Origin: Oehlia diaphana
Taxonomy: Eukaryota; Glomeromycota; Glomeromycetes; Glomerales; Glomeraceae
Direction: 5' to 3'
DNA: 64,000 nt
Assembly (NCBI GenBank): GCA_003833135.1
Contig: QZLH01000214.1
Span: 62,818-126,817 of the forward strand
The position numbers were made by a program, and so were the translations under genes. The notes beneath the pieces are model-generated. The model was not told the origin of the DNA, made no database searches, and was given only the letters and a program-made list of their open reading frames with translations. The stretch's first letter is position 1. Every line of letters starts with the position of its first letter. Shown here one piece after another: positions 35,365 through 47,900 of this stretch.

Positions 35365-36153
35365 GTGAATAAATATGTTGGATAAGAATATTTAAAGGTT
35401 AGAAGGATATCGACCTAAATTAGATCTAAATTTACAAACGGATAAAATTCTGGCTGGGAAGTTCCTGTATCTAAAAGGACCTTGTAAAAATAACCATTCA
35501 TTTAACAAGCTGTTCCTTCTCAATATCGACAGGAAATATGCATGCGACTTTATCTCCATTGACAAAACATAATCGTGATAGACAAAATAAAGTTGATAGA
35601 CATTATGACTTATATATTGTTTTTTACGAAATGTATATGAAGACAAAAATTTATGAGAATTTTTCGGTTGCACGAATTATGCCTTTGTTCAACCCTATCC
35701 CTTAATGGTGAAACCTATATTGAACATCTTTACTAAAATGTTAAGATCAAATCCTTTCATTGTGATACTAATGTGTCATTATACACATGACCAGAGAAAA
35801 GGATCCAACTCAAATCGACTAGAATCATGGTTCGTTCCAAACTAAAAGTAGTTTACTAATGTTTTTCTGGGGTTCTGTGAAAACGTTCCAAAAAGAATAA
35901 AAGCGTTATTCTGCTAATAAAGGTATGCTATTAGCAACGTAAAAAAATATATCCGACAATTAGTTTAGCTAAATTTAGTTAATGTAAGATGTTTCATTCT
36001 GTCAACACCATTACTTAAGGACATTACTTAAACATTATCACAAGTAAAAATGTACATCATTGGTTCAAGCAATGAAATGTAACGTAGCAATCGCACGATA
36101 GAACAACATATAAAAGGTCCATTTGAAACATTTTTTGTTAACTTTGTTCTAAA
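35365..36153. other. Intergenic, no gene seen
   Basis: About 790 bases before the AIG1-type gene. A 93-codon leftward open stretch at 35392-35673 has no recognisable content. The final 200 bases, with TATAAAAGG at about 36111, are likely the promoter of the following gene. Confidence 0.45.
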
Positions 36154-37594
36154 ATGAACTCTGCAAGGGAAGTTGTCCTCTTATTAGGAAAAACCGGCAA
36201 GTTTTTACCTTTTTGTTTTTCGCTACTGTAAATATTAACTAAAAGCATTGTTGTTTACTGTAGGTGCCGGGAAAAGCACACTTGGTAATAGGCTCCTTGG
36301 GAGTCATGACAATAAGCCTTTTACGGCTTCAAGCAGTACGGTAATATCTATGTTCATATTTTGGATTCATTTATTGTATAATATTTATGAATAAAGTAAT
36401 GAAAATGTAGAAATCTAAAACGAAAAAATGTGAAGTAGCAACATTGACAATTAACGGCAAAGAATATGACCTTGTTGATACACCCGGTTTATTTGACAAT
36501 CAGGGTGTAGATCCACTTAAAGAAATAAGAGAATTCGTTAATCAATGTGCTGGTGGAGTCAGGGCAATTCTTTTTGTTTTGGGTACGTAAATAACTGTTT
36601 CTTGTTTGATTGTACATTTTTCGCATTTTGATTTTAATGATCTTTGTAGGAGCGGTAAGGATTACTGTTGAGGAAGAGAATGCTTTGAAAACTATACATA
36701 AATTTCTTGGAAAAGATGCGACAGATAATTTCATCGTTGTATTTTCCAAAGCAGAACCAGAACATGTTAAGGGTGAACAAAAAATAGATTGGGAAGAAAT
36801 TGATGTTCTTCGTGATTTTATTGAACGAATTAAGCGCCGTTATTGTGTTGCTCCGTTGCGTCGATATTTTGATGAAGAAGAAAGAAAAGCAAGTGAAAAA
36901 AGATCAAAGAATGTATTAGCCGTACAGGAGATCTATATACCACTAAACAATTTTTAGAAAACCAAAGAAGACTTGCGGAAGAGCAGCGTAAAAAAAAAGA
37001 GGAAGAAGAAAAAAAAAAAAAGGAACACGATGATAAGATAAGAGCGGTAGCGGAAAAGAAGGCAAGAGATGAGATGGAAAAGTTGAAACAAGAGATGGAA
37101 AGGGAGAGGGAAAGGGATAGACAAGAGAGGGAGAGGGAAAGGGAAAGGGAGAGACGAGAGCAGAGAGGGAGAGGGAAAGGGAGAGACGAGAGTGGGAGAG
37201 AAAGTGGGAGAGGGAGAGACAAGAGTGGGATAGGGAGAGACGAGAGTGGGAAAGGGAGAATAAGGAAACTGAAAAAAAGAAAGATGCAACTCATACAAGT
37301 AACGTTGCAGTAGCTTCCAAGAAAGAAGACACGAATGTAGTTACAAGTGTTTCTAAAAAAGAAGTTACGACAAAAGTTGCGTGTGATCCTAAAAAAGAAG
37401 ATACGAGTAAAGTTTCGAATGCTTCTAATAAAGTTGATGAAAAATTAAATAAAGTTGAAGTTATAGGAACTTTGGCTGCAATTGGAGCAACTACTGGATC
37501 AGTTCTTCCGGGTTTTGGAACAGCAGCAGGTGCCGCTATAGGTGCTACAATTGGTGCTACAGTTGGTGCCGTGATGAGTCTACTTCCAGATTAA
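36154..37594 (+). pseudogene. AIG1-type GTPase with coiled coil and glycine-rich tail, two frameshifts
   Basis: Exons 36154-36196, 36264-36340, 36411-36582, 36650-37594. The AIG1 (GIMAP-like) GTPase head shows G1 GKTGAGKSTLGNRLLG, G3 DLVDTPGLFDN and a G4-like FSKAEPE in place of TKxD. Then come a charged helix with Arg/Glu repeats (about 37070-37260), a Lys/Ser/Thr linker and a hydrophobic C-terminus with repeated GxxxG-type spacing (GAAIGATIGATVGAVM) ending LLPD. Two single-base losses break the frame: a six-A run at 36896-36901 that should be seven (after DEEERKASE), and CA where CAA is expected at 37161-37162 within the repeat. With both corrected the frame is continuous to the stop. The breaks are either sequencing errors in low-complexity DNA or true inactivation. 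Intron 1 uses a GC donor. AIG1 proteins are membrane-associated GTPases often linked to defence, but the role here is unknown. Confidence 0.8.
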
Positions 37595-38845
37595 ATTAAG
37601 TTAGGTTTATATATGCAGTAGATTATTTGAAAAATTTTGTATTTGAGTAGTAGTTGATATTACCAAATAATAGCGTTTATTTATGTATAATTTACAAGTA
37701 TTGCAGACTATAACATGTGTTAATATTTTTATTTAATAAAATATTGCGTAACAATGAGTACATTTTTGTATATCTCTGAATATGTTTTCATTTTATTAAA
37801 ATAAATTGCAAAGATTTCACTAACATAGAAAAATACAAAGTGAAAATACCATTCTCACATGGAAGTATAATTTTTTTGACGAATTAGTTGAATAATCCAA
37901 AGTAATAACGAGTAAAATAATCGGCGGTTACCCTCTGAATCGGAAATAACTCGTGAATAAATTATTTTCTTAGAGTGCACATTATTATTTTTCACGTCGT
38001 GATGACATCGAGTAAACCCATTTGCACACTTTTCTGCAATTACGTGATTAATAAAAATGGATAGGGTGCTTATTTCACGGTTTTACGGTAATTCAGGCGA
38101 CGCCTACGAAGTAATCGCCATTACATATTTGGCATCCGAAGAAACTCTGAAAAAAGAAAAACGATATCGTATCAGGTGAACGGGATTCCATATTCGCGTA
38201 AGTTATCCCTGGTATAAGCTATACGAAAATTAATCATCAAATGAATGTATCTAAGATTCATTTGGCAACTGCTCTTCCAAATATGGTCATGCATGCATTT
38301 TAGTGAGACCAGCTATAATTACGAAATTTCAATGACGTGACGCGTGCGGACAACCGGATATCGTCACGTGACACTATTTGACGTCCTTCGAAAACATATA
38401 TAGTCCTTCGCTTCGCTCCGGACAATAAGCGTGATAATCCTGGAATAATAATTTACCGTATGCATGTCTCAGATATTAGCCGTGGTTTCCAACAAAAAAA
38501 AAAAAGAAAAATCAATAGTATGAGATTAAGCTGCGCAGCGTGTCCTTCTTGGATTAATCTCCTCTCGTGTATTCGATACGTCTTGTCATAGATGTTTTGA
38601 CTGGTCACTCAAAGATGGGGCTTGCCACATCGGACTTGGGGAACCCAAGGCAGTCTAACTGGTTGGGGTAGATGTGTATATCTTACCTAGTTATTATTGT
38701 AAGGATCGGTCAATTTCAAGAACATCGGAATTACGGGACTAGTTGATAGATTTAGTTATATATTTTAGTTAGTTGAACATTTTTAGTTATACAATTTAGT
38801 GATACATTGTGTTGCCTGAAAATCCCATGATTTGATGGGGGTGAC
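37595..38845. other. Intergenic, no gene seen
   Basis: No coding signal in 1.25 kb. Composition becomes more GC-rich at 38020-38420 and around 38520-38650, with CACGTG-like words, but no gene or RNA structure could be supported. Confidence 0.4.
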
Positions 38846-38995
38846 GAAAACAAGTACAGTATGGAATCCTATGTATGTACCTATGTATGGATGTATGGTG
38901 GCCCAAGTATAGTATATTACTATTGTGATAACTACACACGTATGAAAATTAACACCATACATACATACATAGGATTCCATACTGTACTTGTTTTC
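38846..38995. mobile_element. 150-base inverted-repeat element (MITE-like)
   Basis: The left 33 bases (38846-38878, GAAAACAAGTACAGTATGGA onward) reappear as reverse complement at 38963-38995. The arms then continue as imperfect TATG/CATA repeats toward a middle of about 75 bases. Within each arm is TACAGTATGG, so a TA-flanked, mariner-like inner element starting CAGTATGG is possible; no longer target duplication is visible at the outer ends. It has no coding capacity. Confidence 0.75.
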
Positions 38996-39003
38996 TATAT
39001 AAT

Positions 39004-39086
39004 CAAAAAAATTTATACCGCTGTTACCATAGAATATAGGACCATCATTATCCGAAAAAAATTTATACCACTGTTGTCATAGAATA
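39004..39086. repeat. Two direct copies of a ~32-base unit
   Basis: The unit AAAAAATTTATACC(G/A)CTGTT, continuing to ATAGAATA, occurs at about 39004-39035 and again at about 39054-39086 with three mismatches. It sits directly beside the inverted-repeat element. Confidence 0.7.
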
Positions 39087-41849
39087 AGCTGGCATTATAT
39101 TTATTTATAAAATAGAGATAAATAAACAAGTAAACACATAGACAGGTTTAAATATCGATCACAGGATAAGATTTTTTTTAACGATGACGTAGAATAAAAC
39201 TACTGGATAACAAGAGATAATGTGATATTGACTGCGGAACTGATTATTAGTGGACAAACGGGGATGACTATACAGTATAGTCCAGTTGTTTGCTCGATTT
39301 ATGCTTATTGTTTTTCCCAAAACAGTTATAACGCATTAATTACACGCAGTGGACTCATCATCTATGACAGAGTAATGGTTTTCAACCAGGAACCCAATAA
39401 ATGATTAGTGGGTTGCAATTACCACTACAATTGCAAGGATCAGGTTCCATATGTTTCGAAAATTTTCTTTGGATGCTGATTTAACAATTACCAATATTGA
39501 TCTCGTGCTTGCATTGTTATTGGATGTCTACACATCATGTAACCTTGGAACGTGACCCTTGATCACGGCTGAGCCATAAGTCTGATTTCTCTTTTTGCGT
39601 CGAACGAACCAGATTAAGTTAGGAACTGAAAAGAAAGCGAGTTGAGTTAATACCGTTGTAATGCCGTAGTATACATAGTAAATTTATTAATTATGTGGCG
39701 CAGTTTTATATTTAAAATTACCGTATAAATTTTATTTTGTTTAATTTAGTTAGTTTAGTTTATTTTATCACGTGAGTCCGAAACGACTCTAAACTATTGG
39801 TAGAAATATGGACCAATTAAGGTCCGCAATGACGTTAAACTATGGGATGATCAATGATCAACAATATTGAGTATCACAGTAGATCATGAAATAGTGAGTA
39901 TCGGGTAAATTAAGTATCGGGTAAATTATTGAGTATCGGATAAATTATTTACTAAGATTATTATGAAGTTTGTTGGAGATATTTTAAGAATCGGAATCTT
40001 GCGCAGTATTTTGATCTACAAGATCAACAATATTAAGTAGTACGGCAGATCATTAAGTATATGACTTTAAGACTGACGTAATGTGTAATGAAAAGGACCA
40101 ATGAGACATAGGAAGTGTGAGGTGAGGGAACAATTATAAAAGGACGTCAAATATGACTTCCCCAAAAGAATAACTCGAAAAATGGGAATTAAAATTATTA
40201 AAGGATGGATAAATATATTAATTAAATTTTCATACTAATATTTATTTTATACATATTATTAAACCAAGCATATTATTGTAATTGTTTATAATGTTAATAA
40301 AGAGTGACGTTTGTTAATATCTAAGGTGGCAACGTGACTTATCACGGGCTTAGGTATTACACCGTTATGCTACATTTGTGTTTCTATGTTAAAAAATGTT
40401 TTATTTAAATAAAATGTTGACAAAAGTAACAACTATCAACTAATACATAAAATTGCGAATAATACAGCTGTTATATCCATGTATGTGATGACGTAATGGA
40501 ACTACCTTTTCTTTTCCCACGTCATCCCTCACGTTGTCCACTGATAGTCTAGGCGAAGAAAGTTATGAAGAATAAAACCGGAAGATTCTTCACGATCAGA
40601 GTCATGTGACTATTAAACGGGTCGCAATAATCATCGACTGCGAAGAAAACAAGTGGAAAACGAAGATATTTTTCCTGTGAAGAACTGGAATTTGCTTCAC
40701 GATCGACTGCGGTAGAAAAAAATTGGAATAACACGAATAATATTGGTAAGGAAAAGATGTTTTCCGTGCAAAGTAAAAATACGTGGGAAATATTTTTTGC
40801 GGCTCAATTAATTCTTTTTGTCTTTCCTCATAACTAAGAGATATACTACTACCTTTCTCGCTTTCCATTTTGACAACGAAAGTATATTTTCTGTCGTAGA
40901 TATCATATTCTTATTATTTGCGTGCAATATATTTTTCCTCTTCCCATATCAAAAGAGTACACAAGTGACATACGAAATATGTTAATATTTTTTATGCTTG
41001 TTTCGTGGGTCATTGCTTCCCGTCATCTACTACTAGTTTCAACTACCATATTCTTGAAATTTTCTATGATTATTATGTACTACATCACGAAACTACTATT
41101 ACTATTTCGGTTCTTTTGTGAACAACAGAGATTTTGGTGTTTAGCTAGCTTAACACAAAAATGTTATATACTAGTTCATTCAATTACTAATGTAAACAAG
41201 AGATCATTTTCATGGGGGAGCTTGACATATTTTGAAAGATCTTTTAAGTGAAAGTTATTGTAAAAAAAAAAAATGACTTCAATTTATAAATATGCAAATT
41301 GTTGACCTCTCTTTTATAAACAAGCTTCGTTAAAATAAATAAATTTTTTAAATCTCTCTTTTTCTTAAATAAAAGAATAAACAAATGTAGTTTTTTATTT
41401 ATAATGAGTAAATTAAGTATAGAGAAATGGAAGATTTCAGTTTATTATAAGTTAAAATAGTAAAATAGTAAAAATTTAGGGGAATTGATAAACATCGCCT
41501 GGGCGATTGTAGTCCGAGTTTTTTTTCAAATATGTCACATGATGTACGATATATAGAGTAAATTTTAACTTAGCTAAATTTTTGATCGGCTAAACTTAAA
41601 ATTTTATCGCAAAAGATATTTTTAAAAAATTTTTTTTTGCAAACATTTATTCTAGTGAAATTTTATTTGCAAATATTAAAATTTAAGTCACACATTTATA
41701 ATTTTAAAGAAAAAAACCACTGTATTTTTAATGAAGTGATACAAATAAAAGAAACAATAACAATAAAGATAAGTAAATTACAATGATAAGGAGAAAGATG
41801 CTAATAAAAAATGAAATAACAATGGAGTAATGGAAAGTAATAAAAGATG
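39087..41849. other. Gene-poor region with short repeats
   Basis: No supportable gene in 2.76 kb. Short direct repeats occur at 39896-39949 (three copies of GAGTATCGGGTAAATTA-like) and a roughly 32-base pair of repeats begins with GATCAACAATATT at about 39858 and 40022. Overlapping leftward frames at 40549-40868 start MESEKGSSISLSYEERQKEL, but end without recognisable content and no splice sites extend them, so they are not called. Confidence 0.4.
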
Positions 41850-42262
41850 AAAGGGAGTAAAAAGAGTAGTGAGAAGTGATAGGAACATAAAGGAGAAATA
41901 AGACATGATGGTAGATAAAGAGGAGTGACAGGAGACGAAAAGGAGTGATGAGAAGATGAAGAGGAGTGGGAGAAAACGAAAAGAGGAGTGATGGGAGACG
42001 AAATGGAGTGATGGGGAGATGAAGAGGAGTGATGGGAGACGAAAAGGAGGGATGGTAAAATGAAGAGGAGTGATGGGATACAAAAAGGAGTGATGGGAGA
42101 AAAAATAGAGTGATGGGAGACGAAATGGAGTGATGGAAGACGAAAATAAGTAATGGGAAGACAAAAAGGAGTAACAGGAGACGAAGAGGAGTGAAGAGAA
42201 TATGAAGAGGAGTGATGGGAGACGAAAAGGAGTGATGGGAAGATGAAGAGTGATGGGATAAT
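41850..42262. repeat. Purine-rich minisatellite, ~20-base unit
   Basis: Imperfect tandem array on the + strand with unit GGAGTGATGGGAGACGAAAA and variants containing AGATGAAGA. Over 15 units are visible. The + strand is almost pure A/G, so frames on both strands stay open only because of the repeat; the leftward Ser/Leu/His-rich frames here are not genes. Confidence 0.9.
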
Positions 42263-44338
42263 ATATTATCCATAATTAAAATTTTTTGGATGAAATTGAT
42301 AACGAGATATAATATAACTGAAAGATTTTAAATAGACAGAACTCGGGCTATACACTTTATAGATTACAATTTTAACATATTGAGCTTATAGAATTCTATA
42401 AAATATAATCAGTTTATTATTTCTTGTATTTTTTTTTTCTATACTTCTATTTAATTCACATATCCTGGAGAGATAACTTTGCTTTAACTTTTTCAAAACC
42501 TTAAAATCTTTATATTTCAAAAATAAAACTAATTCACTAGTATCAAAATTTTCTTATTATTAGTTTATAATCCATAATTATCAATTTCGGCAAACTAATA
42601 TATAGAAGACTTCGTAATAAATTTAGTTACTTATACGGTTGCACCCACCTCGTCATATTATAAGATAAATGTGTATGACATGAAGTCACAATATATAGTT
42701 CGATTAAATTATCTGTTTAAAATACTCCAATTCATACATTTACAAATATAATGACATATTTTCTTTTCGCTCTGTAAATGGCGCAAACGTGCATGAACGA
42801 AAATGACCACTTGTCGGATATTTGATGAAATTTAACATGAACAAGACCCAATTTAACTACAGTATGTGCGATTTTTCTAAGAAAATAATAAAAATTTAAA
42901 TTTCAAAAAATCGTATATAATGAATATTACCTTTTTATTTATTAAAATGTACAGTATATTTTTAACCTATTTATAATATAATGTAGTTGGAATTACATTT
43001 TCCACTAAACTCACTAAACTGATTATATAGATCAAATTCAGGTAATAAAATAGAAGTTTTGGTAATGAAGAGGTAAATTGATGATAATATTGTAAATTAT
43101 AATAATTATATAGGATGATTAAAAGTTCTTATAACAAATTAATCAATTTCTCAGAATTGAATAAAATTTTAAATTTGATGTAAAATTATCGTAATAAAAA
43201 TAAAATAATATAATCAATTTGATTGAGTGATCTTTTTTTTTAATCGAGTGTCGAATGTCGATCTCAAATATTTTTTTGCGTAACACAAAAACTTCCGATT
43301 TTTCCAAACTTTTATTAATATGTCAAGAAATGACTATTTACGGAATATAATAGTAATATATCATAATAAAACAATTTGTCAGACAAGTTATATTTACTTA
43401 TAATAGTTAGTTTTTACAAAACAGTTAACGATCAGCACAATTACATCTACCAATAAAAAAATAAGCTGTTAGATTTTTTTTGTACGATATTAAAATTAAA
43501 AAGCATTCAAAAAACGGTTCTTTCTGATTAGTAAGTTTTAACTTGTTTGTCTTCAAAATTTCTAGAATTATTATTAAAAATCAAAAGTGATGTATCATTA
43601 AATCATAATTAGTCATTAAATACTTTTTTTATGATAATTATTTTAATAATGAAGATATTTTAATTATCATTTTTTTAACAAAGAAATTATATAACGAGGA
43701 AAAAAAGAACTTATACTTTTTCGAACTTATTAATTTTAAAAATTTTATTTAGGAATAATTGTTGAGATTGTTTCAAAGTTAAAACTGTAAGCAATAATCA
43801 GATAACTCCGAAACTCCGAAGAGATCATAATAATTTAACTCTAAATGTAAATGTGTAATACAAACAAATTTTATGATCTACACTTTTCCATAAATAAAAT
43901 TCGCCGTTATCGGCTCGAAAGTATTAATAATAAAGATAACAATTACAAAGAAAAATACAAACAAGTTCAAAAAAACTTGTAAGAAAAAGATAAAAACTTA
44001 TTAAATTAAAAATATCTTTTTTTTTTATATGATACAATTAGAAGGTGAAGTAAAAATAAAAATAAAAATAAGTTAAAAATAATAATAAATTAACCAAAAT
44101 TAAACATTTTTTTTGTTAAAAGAGAGATTTGGTTTAGAAACTGCAAGAAGTAATCTCATTTTCAGACAATATATATATTGTATTACTTAATCAATTATAC
44201 TCTAAAATCGCAAAATGTCAAATAAAGCGTGTTTAAATATTATTTACATTCGATCACATTTCACATTGAACTAATAAAGAATTTTTTAAAATTCGAATTT
44301 TATTTTGAATTCTTTCATTAATATTATAATTAATTCAA
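42263..44338. other. Gene-poor AT-rich region
   Basis: About 2 kb without an open frame of interest, splice-joined blocks or clear repeats. Confidence 0.45.
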
Positions 44339-44917
44339 TATTAATACATTAACTTAAGATATATCCATTTTTTCAGACATTTTTGTTTGCTTATGCATGG
44401 AATTTCCGTTTGTTACGAGAAGAAAAAAAAAATGGCGGTTATATCCGCTATTATAACTGCTTTTTCCATTATGGGTTAATACAGACAATAAAGAAAAGTT
44501 GTTTATCGTACATATGAATAAGTAGTGAATTGTACAATATTTAATGGTTTGCTATATAGAGTTTCAAATACCAAATAAATACTGTGCGGCGTTAAGGAGT
44601 ATCATATTGAATATAAGTACATGATGGCTAAAAAAAAAATCCGAATATATTCAAATAAGTATTGTTAAATATAGAACGGTATTACATGTGTATATGTTAC
44701 ATGATTATGTAAAATAAGGTTACAGTTACATATAAATTATTATGAGCGCGGAAATTTTTTATCGAATAATTATTATAAAAAAAATAAACCAAAAAAATAT
44801 TCTTTTTTTTTTTAAAAAAAAATTCCTTTCGTTTACTTTTAATTAATCCTTTGAAAGATTAATAAAAAGTCTTTTTTTGAGCACATAAAATATATAACGT
44901 GTAAAAGTGTAATAATC
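44339..44917 (+). promoter_or_regulatory. 5' region of first channel gene, duplicated at 62340
   Basis: This upstream region is recognisably the same as 62340-62989 before the second copy of the gene. Shared blocks include GGAATTTCCGTTTGTT (44400) matching GGAATCTCCGTTTGTT, GATGGCGGTTAT-like words, AATACAGACAATAAAG, TTGTTTATCGTACA, ACAGTTACATATAAATTATTA and a run leading to the ATG. A near-palindrome TTAATCCTTTGAAAGATTAA lies at about 44843-44862, some 55 bases before the ATG. Confidence 0.7.
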
Positions 44918-47900
44918 ATGCTTGCATTCAAGAAAACTAATCGAACACCATCGCATTTATATAATGACGAAGAAAAAGCGGAGGTTAGGTCAATTGCTTC
45001 TTCTGAATCAAAATATAGTAACAAAAGGAATATTTATAATGGTCATCAATATATAGCTATAAGTCCAGATGGTACTCAGATAGCAACATTAAGTACCACA
45101 ACTTATCAATTAAAATTATGTCAATCTGATAATATATCAAAATTATATACTTTGAATTATGATAATTTTAAAAATTTTGATACTCCCGCTGTAATTTGGA
45201 GCTTAACTGTGTCTAATGAAATTACTTTGCCTGATAAAACAACTGATGTGTTAATTGCCGTCTCTTGTTTTGATGATGATATTAATAATGCTGATTCAAC
45301 TATTAAACATACTTGGGTTATATCTTCTGCTAAACAAGCGAGAATTTCTTCTTCAATTAATGATATGGGTGGTATAATTAAATTCTTAGATGATGATAGT
45401 TCGGTTTCTGAAAAGACAGATTTAGCTCTTATAAATTCTTATGGAATTTCAAGATTTTCTATTCATCATGATAAAATCAATTCTATGATAAATGAAAATT
45501 ATATTCATGGTTGGTTTAATCTCTTCTCTGATAATTCCGTTGAAAATTTTAATTTACCATGTAAATTATTAAATAGTGAAATTTCTAGTTTTTTTATTCA
45601 ACAAAATTTAGTAAAAGGTCGTTTTGTAGTAGAAAGTTATAAAAATAAAATACAAACTGTTGAAATGTATAATTTAAAAACAACTTTATTAGAAAATACT
45701 TTTCAAAAATCTGAAGAAACTGCTGCTTCATTTTTAGGAAGAGGTTATTCATGTTATGCTATATCAAATAATGAATCTTTATTCGCTTATTGTCGTGGTG
45801 CAAATAGTATTACCATTTATTTAATGGAGAATGGTTTGGAAGTTACTACAAAAAAATTTAATGAAACAANNNNNNNNNNNNNNNNNNNNNNNNNNNNNNN
45901 NNNNNNNNNNNNNNNNNNNNNNNNNNNNNNNNNNNNNNNNNNNNNNNNNNNNNNNNNNNNNNNNNNNNNNNNNNNNNNNNNNNNNNNNNNNNNNNNNNNN
46001 NNNNNNNNNNNNNNNNNNNNNNNNNNNNNNNNNNNNNNNNNNNNNNNNNNNNNNNNNNNNNNNNNNNNNNNNNNNNNNNNNNNNNNNNNNNNNNNNNNNN
46101 NNNNNNNNNNNNNNNNNNNNNNNNNNNNNNNNNNNNNNNNNNNNNNNNNNNNNNNNNNNNNNNNNNNNNNNNNNNNNNNNNNNNNNNNNNNNNNNNNNNN
46201 NNNNNNNNNNNNNNNNNNNNNNNNNNNNNNNNNNNNNNNNNNNNNNNNNNNNNNNNNNNNNNNNNTACCATTTATTTAATGGAGAATGGTTTGGAAGTTA
46301 CTACAAAAAAATTTAATGAAACAAATATTCAAATACTATTTTTTGATTTCGTAAAGAATGATGAAAAATTATTGATCGTTATCGAAAAAGAAAGTTATAA
46401 TGAGGAAACTTCAGAATTAGTTAAAACCCTTACTATTGTAGTTTGGGATTTATTTAATAGTTCTGATAATTGTATTAGAAGGATAAATGATACTTTTTCA
46501 TTATTTCCTACAAAATGTGAGCATCATCAAAGGTTAGCTAATGCTTCAGGAAATCTTATTACAATTACAGATGATGGAAATATTACTTCTTTATTACAAG
46601 ATTCTGAAATAATTAAATTATTAGATCCTGTAAATGATAATACAAGAAATGTTATTCTACTTAACAATAATAACCAACATAACAAAAAGCCCAGTTCTTC
46701 CTCATCAATTGCCGTAGCAACTAATACTACTACGAATTATCATTTAATTTACGATTCTTATGGAAAATATTTAGGTTCTAAATTCGAAAATAGAATTATT
46801 AGAAATCCTGAACCTTGGATATTAAACAAAAATTATGAACGTACTTCGGTTTATCTTGATGATAATATATCTATTCAATTATTTATTGGTGAATCCACTA
46901 TTCAAGTATGGCGTAAAAGAAAAAGTGGAACGTCAACTTCAAAAGCATCATCATCATCTACGAAAATTCTTGAATATATTTGGACAAATAATTTTAATAG
47001 ACCAATGCAAATCCAATCTTTAGAAGTTGGTCATAAAGAATTCTCTTTAACATTATATATTCCTTCCATAAATTCACTTTCTGAACCTGGAGATACAGTT
47101 ACACTTGAATGGCCTGAAAAAGTTAATCCTTTAGTACATGCTTGTGAAGCATTGGAATTTTTTAATGAGAAAAAAGACCAACCTTTAGATCCAAAAAGGC
47201 AACATCAATTTGATGAATTGATTCAACAAACTGAACGCATCATTAGAAAATATTTAACTAAAAAATGTGGTTTATGGAGGATGTTAGATATACGTTATGA
47301 TATTATGGCAAATCTAATTCGTGGTAATTGTGCATACATTATTAGAAATATTTTATTTTCCATATCTGATGGAAAAAATAATTATTTACATATTCCAAGA
47401 TGTAATTCATGGGGTGGTCAACTCGCGAAAGTTACTGATCTTGAAATCTCCATTGTATGTACAAAAGGAGGTTATCGTAAAGATACGATTATAGTTAAAT
47501 ATTTATTAGATTATTATTCTAATAATGCTTTATATTCTTCAAATTGGATGTTTACCGTTGCTAAAGCAATTCCGATTCTTTATGAATATAATTTAGAATT
47601 TTATCTTAAAGAATTATTTCAAAAGCCTTGTTTTGGTGCCAGTGAAGTTTACTTGGATCAATCTAAAATTAGTGATAAAGACGTGGATAGAAGTAATCAG
47701 AAAGATGTTCATGCGTTAAACGTAAATTTGGGTCTTAACAAGAAAAGAAAAGAGCGTAATTTCTTACAAACATCAATTGTTAAAGGAAAACGAAGGTAGA
47801 TATTAATGTATTAATAATTAATGAGATTAAATGTAGCACAGACTATAAACGAAAATAATTGATTTTTTTTCTTATCATTTTTTTTTTAGTGGAGAGAAAA

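Noticed and set aside
36830..37313. Leftward Ser/Leu-rich and rightward Arg/Glu/Gly-rich frames
   Set aside because: Shadows and shifted frames of the repeat region of the AIG1-type gene.
40549..41251. Overlapping ORFs on both strands
   Set aside because: Two minus-strand frames and one plus-strand frame overlap with no family likeness or splice extension; composition alone is not enough.
41728..42273. Ser/His/Leu-rich membrane-like proteins on the minus strand
   Set aside because: Both frames are simple translation of the purine minisatellite, which is open in more than one frame.
45831..46316. Frames through the second N run
   Set aside because: They are created by the false gap inside the channel gene; the true frame appears after merging the identical flanks.
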